A stretch of 29,558 bases of DNA from Chara braunii (Eukaryota; Streptophyta; Charophyceae; Charales; Characeae): positions 330,036 through 359,593 of the forward strand of contig BFEA01000092.1 of NCBI GenBank assembly GCA_003427395.1. Direction: 5' to 3'. Under the pieces are notes generated by a model. The model saw nothing but the letters and a program-made list of their open reading frames with translations. It was not told where the DNA came from and did not search any database. Positions within the stretch are counted from its first letter, which is position 1, and every line of letters begins with the position of its first letter. The position numbers were made by a program, and so were the translations under genes. Of the stretch, positions 27,518 through 29,558 are shown piece by piece.

Positions 27518-28180
27518 TCCTTCTACTCTAATCTCCTCCTCTCTCTAATGTTTGTCCAAACACACGCACTCAATTCCCTCACATCTCTGAAGCAAGAGAA
27601 GGCAAGCGCGGACCTGGCGAATTACAAGGTTCAGCACGATCATGATTTGCGCACTCCATTCTACTACCTTTCTCTATGTGTGGCGTCGACAAGGAATGAT
27701 TCCTCGAGATTTTGGGTCAATGGCAGACTTCTCAGCCTAGGGGAGAATATGCCCTCTCCCGGGAGGCTACTTGGCTTTATCTCTCCTCAGGCTTACTTCT
27801 TCAAAGGCTTCTTCGGACAACTCGCCAAGGGAGATATCTCTCAATTGCTACTTCACCACCTAGTCCAATCCGGAACCAGGCCCTGGTTCAAAGCACTTAC
27901 AGATCAAGCTTGCGGATCTCATACCGTGTATCAGCCAGCGCCTCACTTTCCAAGGGAGGCCTCATATCCGTCGCAGTCAGCGCTCCCGCGCCTCATCCTG
28001 AGCTTCAAGACGCAACTCACGTCTTCACATTCATCAATCACGACGACCACGATGCCAAGGAAGAAGGTTGAAGATGCTCCTAGTCGAAGAAGAAGATCTC
28101 GCCGTAGATCCTCCAACCACGCCTCCGAATTTGACTCCCCCTCCCCATTAGGCCGATACCCGTCCAGTAACTTCTCCTAG
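27500..28180 (+). other. Long open frame, weak coding evidence
   Basis: The 226 codons have no recognised domain. Near the end, an ATG at about 28051 begins MPRKKVEDAPSRRRRSRRRS, a basic stretch like the start of a gag-type or nuclear protein. After 28150 a Ser/Thr/Pro-rich open stretch continues in a different frame (VTSPSTTTPSTSSSSFTIRS). A frameshifted, decayed N-terminus is possible. Confidence 0.25.
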
Positions 28181-28199
28181 TACCACAACCCCTTCAACC

Positions 28200-28866
28200 T
28201 CCAGCTCAAGTTTCACCATTCGCTCTCTCTCACCCACCAACCCCGAAAGCCCCCAGGTCAAGGAGGAGCGCACGTATCTTCATAGGATTAGACTACATAT
28301 TTCTCCTCTGCATCATTCTTCTTTTTCTACTCGTTGTTTTCATCTACTTCCTTCTCCTTTTCCGTTCGCCATTCCCCTCAACCTTCTTACCCCAAATTCA
28401 TCCACCAGATTTTAGTGTGGGTCGGGAGTTATATACTAAGGACAGGTATTTCTTTCAGCAAACGTTCATTTCCTTTATTACCCAGGGTAATAAATAATCA
28501 TGAATGATGACGCATTAAGGATAATCGGTCCGGGTACTAATTAGTCGAAAGCTACAAACGAGGGGAGCAATGGGTCAAGAGGGGAGAAAGGCTTCGACTG
28601 AGAAAGGATGAATGATGTTAGATTAACAACGAAAAGTCGAAAGAAGGATTAATTTTTGTACACTCAAGATTTTTCACCTCGTGGATTCTCCGGAAGATTG
28701 AAAGGAAAGTACATAAAAAAAAGAGGGAGGGAGACGAACGAGGAACGACGTTCGACTATCAGGGAAAGGGCGAAAGAAGGATGACTTTTATGTGAATTTT
28801 ATTTTCTCTTTTTCAAGCTTTTCGACTTACGAGATCATGTTGCAATTATTCTCACACTTTTGCAAT

Positions 28867-28868
<2 letters not shown>
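28200..28868. other. No gene recognised; pyrimidine-rich then purine-rich DNA
   Basis: 28290-28390 is pyrimidine-rich. 28560-28790 is purine-rich with loosely repeated CGAAAGAAGGATKA words (about 28638 and 28771). No convincing ORF is seen. Confidence 0.45.

Positions 28869-28904
<36 letters not shown>
28869..28904 (+). repeat. (A)36 tract
   Basis: A homopolymer. It is the longest of a group of A tracts in the last 700 bp. Confidence 0.95.
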
Positions 28905-28906
<2 letters not shown>

Positions 28907-29197
28907 TGCGGGGGGATAAAGCTCGTATATGCATTTACATAAATGAGGGTGAGGGACACTCCTAAGTCCATTGACTGCCATCATATCAACTATCAATCAA
29001 CCGACCACTCTTTCAGTCGGGCCGAGGGATTCAAAAAAAAAAGAAAAAAAACACAAGAGGCAAAAGGAAGATATCCACAGGTCCGTCCCTTGAACGCAGT
29101 AGGAGTGGCAGCAATGATAACACCCTACTGCGCCTACCATTTATCGTGAAATCATTTATTCAATCAACCCTAATTTCCATCACTTTACCGGTCGATC

Positions 29198-29220
29198 AAA
29201 AAAAAAAAAAAAAAAAAAAA
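29198..29220 (+). repeat. (A)23 tract
   Basis: A homopolymer preceded by CCGGTCGATC and followed by a G-rich stretch. Confidence 0.95.
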
Positions 29221-29276
29221 GGGAGGGGGGACAATCTCATTCGACGTCCAATCAATCGATCTAACAGTCGCATCTT

Positions 29277-29300
29277 AAAAAAAAAAAAAAAAAAAAAAAA
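29277..29300 (+). repeat. (A)24 tract
   Basis: A homopolymer following CAGTCGCATCTT. ORFs across it are poly-Lys artefacts. Confidence 0.95.
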
Positions 29301-29418
29301 GGGAAAAACAAAGGGACGCAAAACTTATGAAAGGGCAGAAAAGCAAAGGAGAAGAACAATATGAAGCAACAATCAGTTATTCGTCTGTGTCCCACGATAT
29401 CGCTTTTGATCGGTACTT

Positions 29419-29444
29419 AAAAAAAAAAAAAAAAAAAAAAAAAA
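29419..29444 (+). repeat. (A)26 tract
   Basis: A homopolymer following GATCGGTACTT. No gene is seen from here to the end of the window. Confidence 0.95.
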
Positions 29445-29558
29445 CGGAAGCGGAAAAGGTAAATAAATGATCCACCTTCCCCTTCCTCATTTATTTCCCC
29501 TCTTTGCTCATGTTTTAGGACACTCAACAGAACCTTAACCGTTGACAATCTGGTAGCC

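Noticed and set aside
28171-28497. Open frame with a possible transmembrane helix (YIFLLCIILLFLLVVFIYFL)
   Set aside because: The hydrophobic run arises from a pyrimidine-rich DNA tract; there is no ATG, no family match and no flanking gene.
1-29558. CRISPR-like arrays
   Set aside because: The regular repeats (21, 82, 125 bp) have no unique spacers of constant length and no cas genes; the window is eukaryotic.
1-29558. tRNA and rRNA genes
   Set aside because: A few GTTCGAAT-like words (for example near 10088 and 25197) lack the partner A-box and a cloverleaf; no rRNA segments were recognised.

Overview
The window looks like nuclear DNA of a eukaryote, probably a plant-lineage organism. There are no operons or closely packed genes. 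One gene has a phase-consistent GT-AG intron. Most of the sequence is microsatellites, minisatellites, tandem duplications, long A tracts and decayed mobile DNA. From memory, the repeat style and the type of predicted proteins recall the charophyte alga Chara braunii. That is an inference; nothing in the sequence proves it. I see no intact conventional gene.

Layout. 1-1,550: microsatellites and a 21-bp minisatellite. 1,550-2,930: unique-looking DNA with a 127-bp foldback element. 2,930-5,330: a 125-bp satellite that alternates between two monomer types, then a dispersed CCAATCTTATG repeat family. That family is split by a clean 356-bp hAT-like non-autonomous element with a perfect 8-bp target duplication. 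5,330-10,375: mostly featureless, with a possible 950-bp inverted-repeat element (6,700-7,651) whose core resembles the hAT-like one. 10,376-13,155 (minus): a broken gene encoding a glutamine-rich N-terminus, a ParB-like domain and a beta-class (N4C/N6A type) DNA methyltransferase. 13,180-16,960: CAAT-rich minisatellites, polypyrimidine tracts, an assembly gap, and a family of 77-88-bp palindromic modules whose arms are themselves palindromes. A short piece of a calmodulin EF-hand sits between two of these modules. 17,054-17,551 (minus): an exon-like acidic ORF. 17,630-20,640: nested tandem duplications (186, 315, 239, 82 and 275 bp units). 20,764-23,570 (plus): a broken gene of the DUF7869-like family with a DD(E/D)-like triad and one intron. 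23,640-24,010: a decayed duplicate of its 3' end. 24,060-29,558: tandem repeats, a possible LTR/promoter-like segment, unassigned ORFs and a run of A tracts.

The two most informative loci are the ParB-methyltransferase pseudogene and the DUF7869-like pseudogene. Both look like members of mobile or lineage-expanded families. I found no terminal repeats that delimit either one, so their status as transposons is inferred. Bacterial-type ParB and beta-class methyltransferase domains fused in an otherwise eukaryotic window suggest ancient acquisition from a prokaryote or phage.
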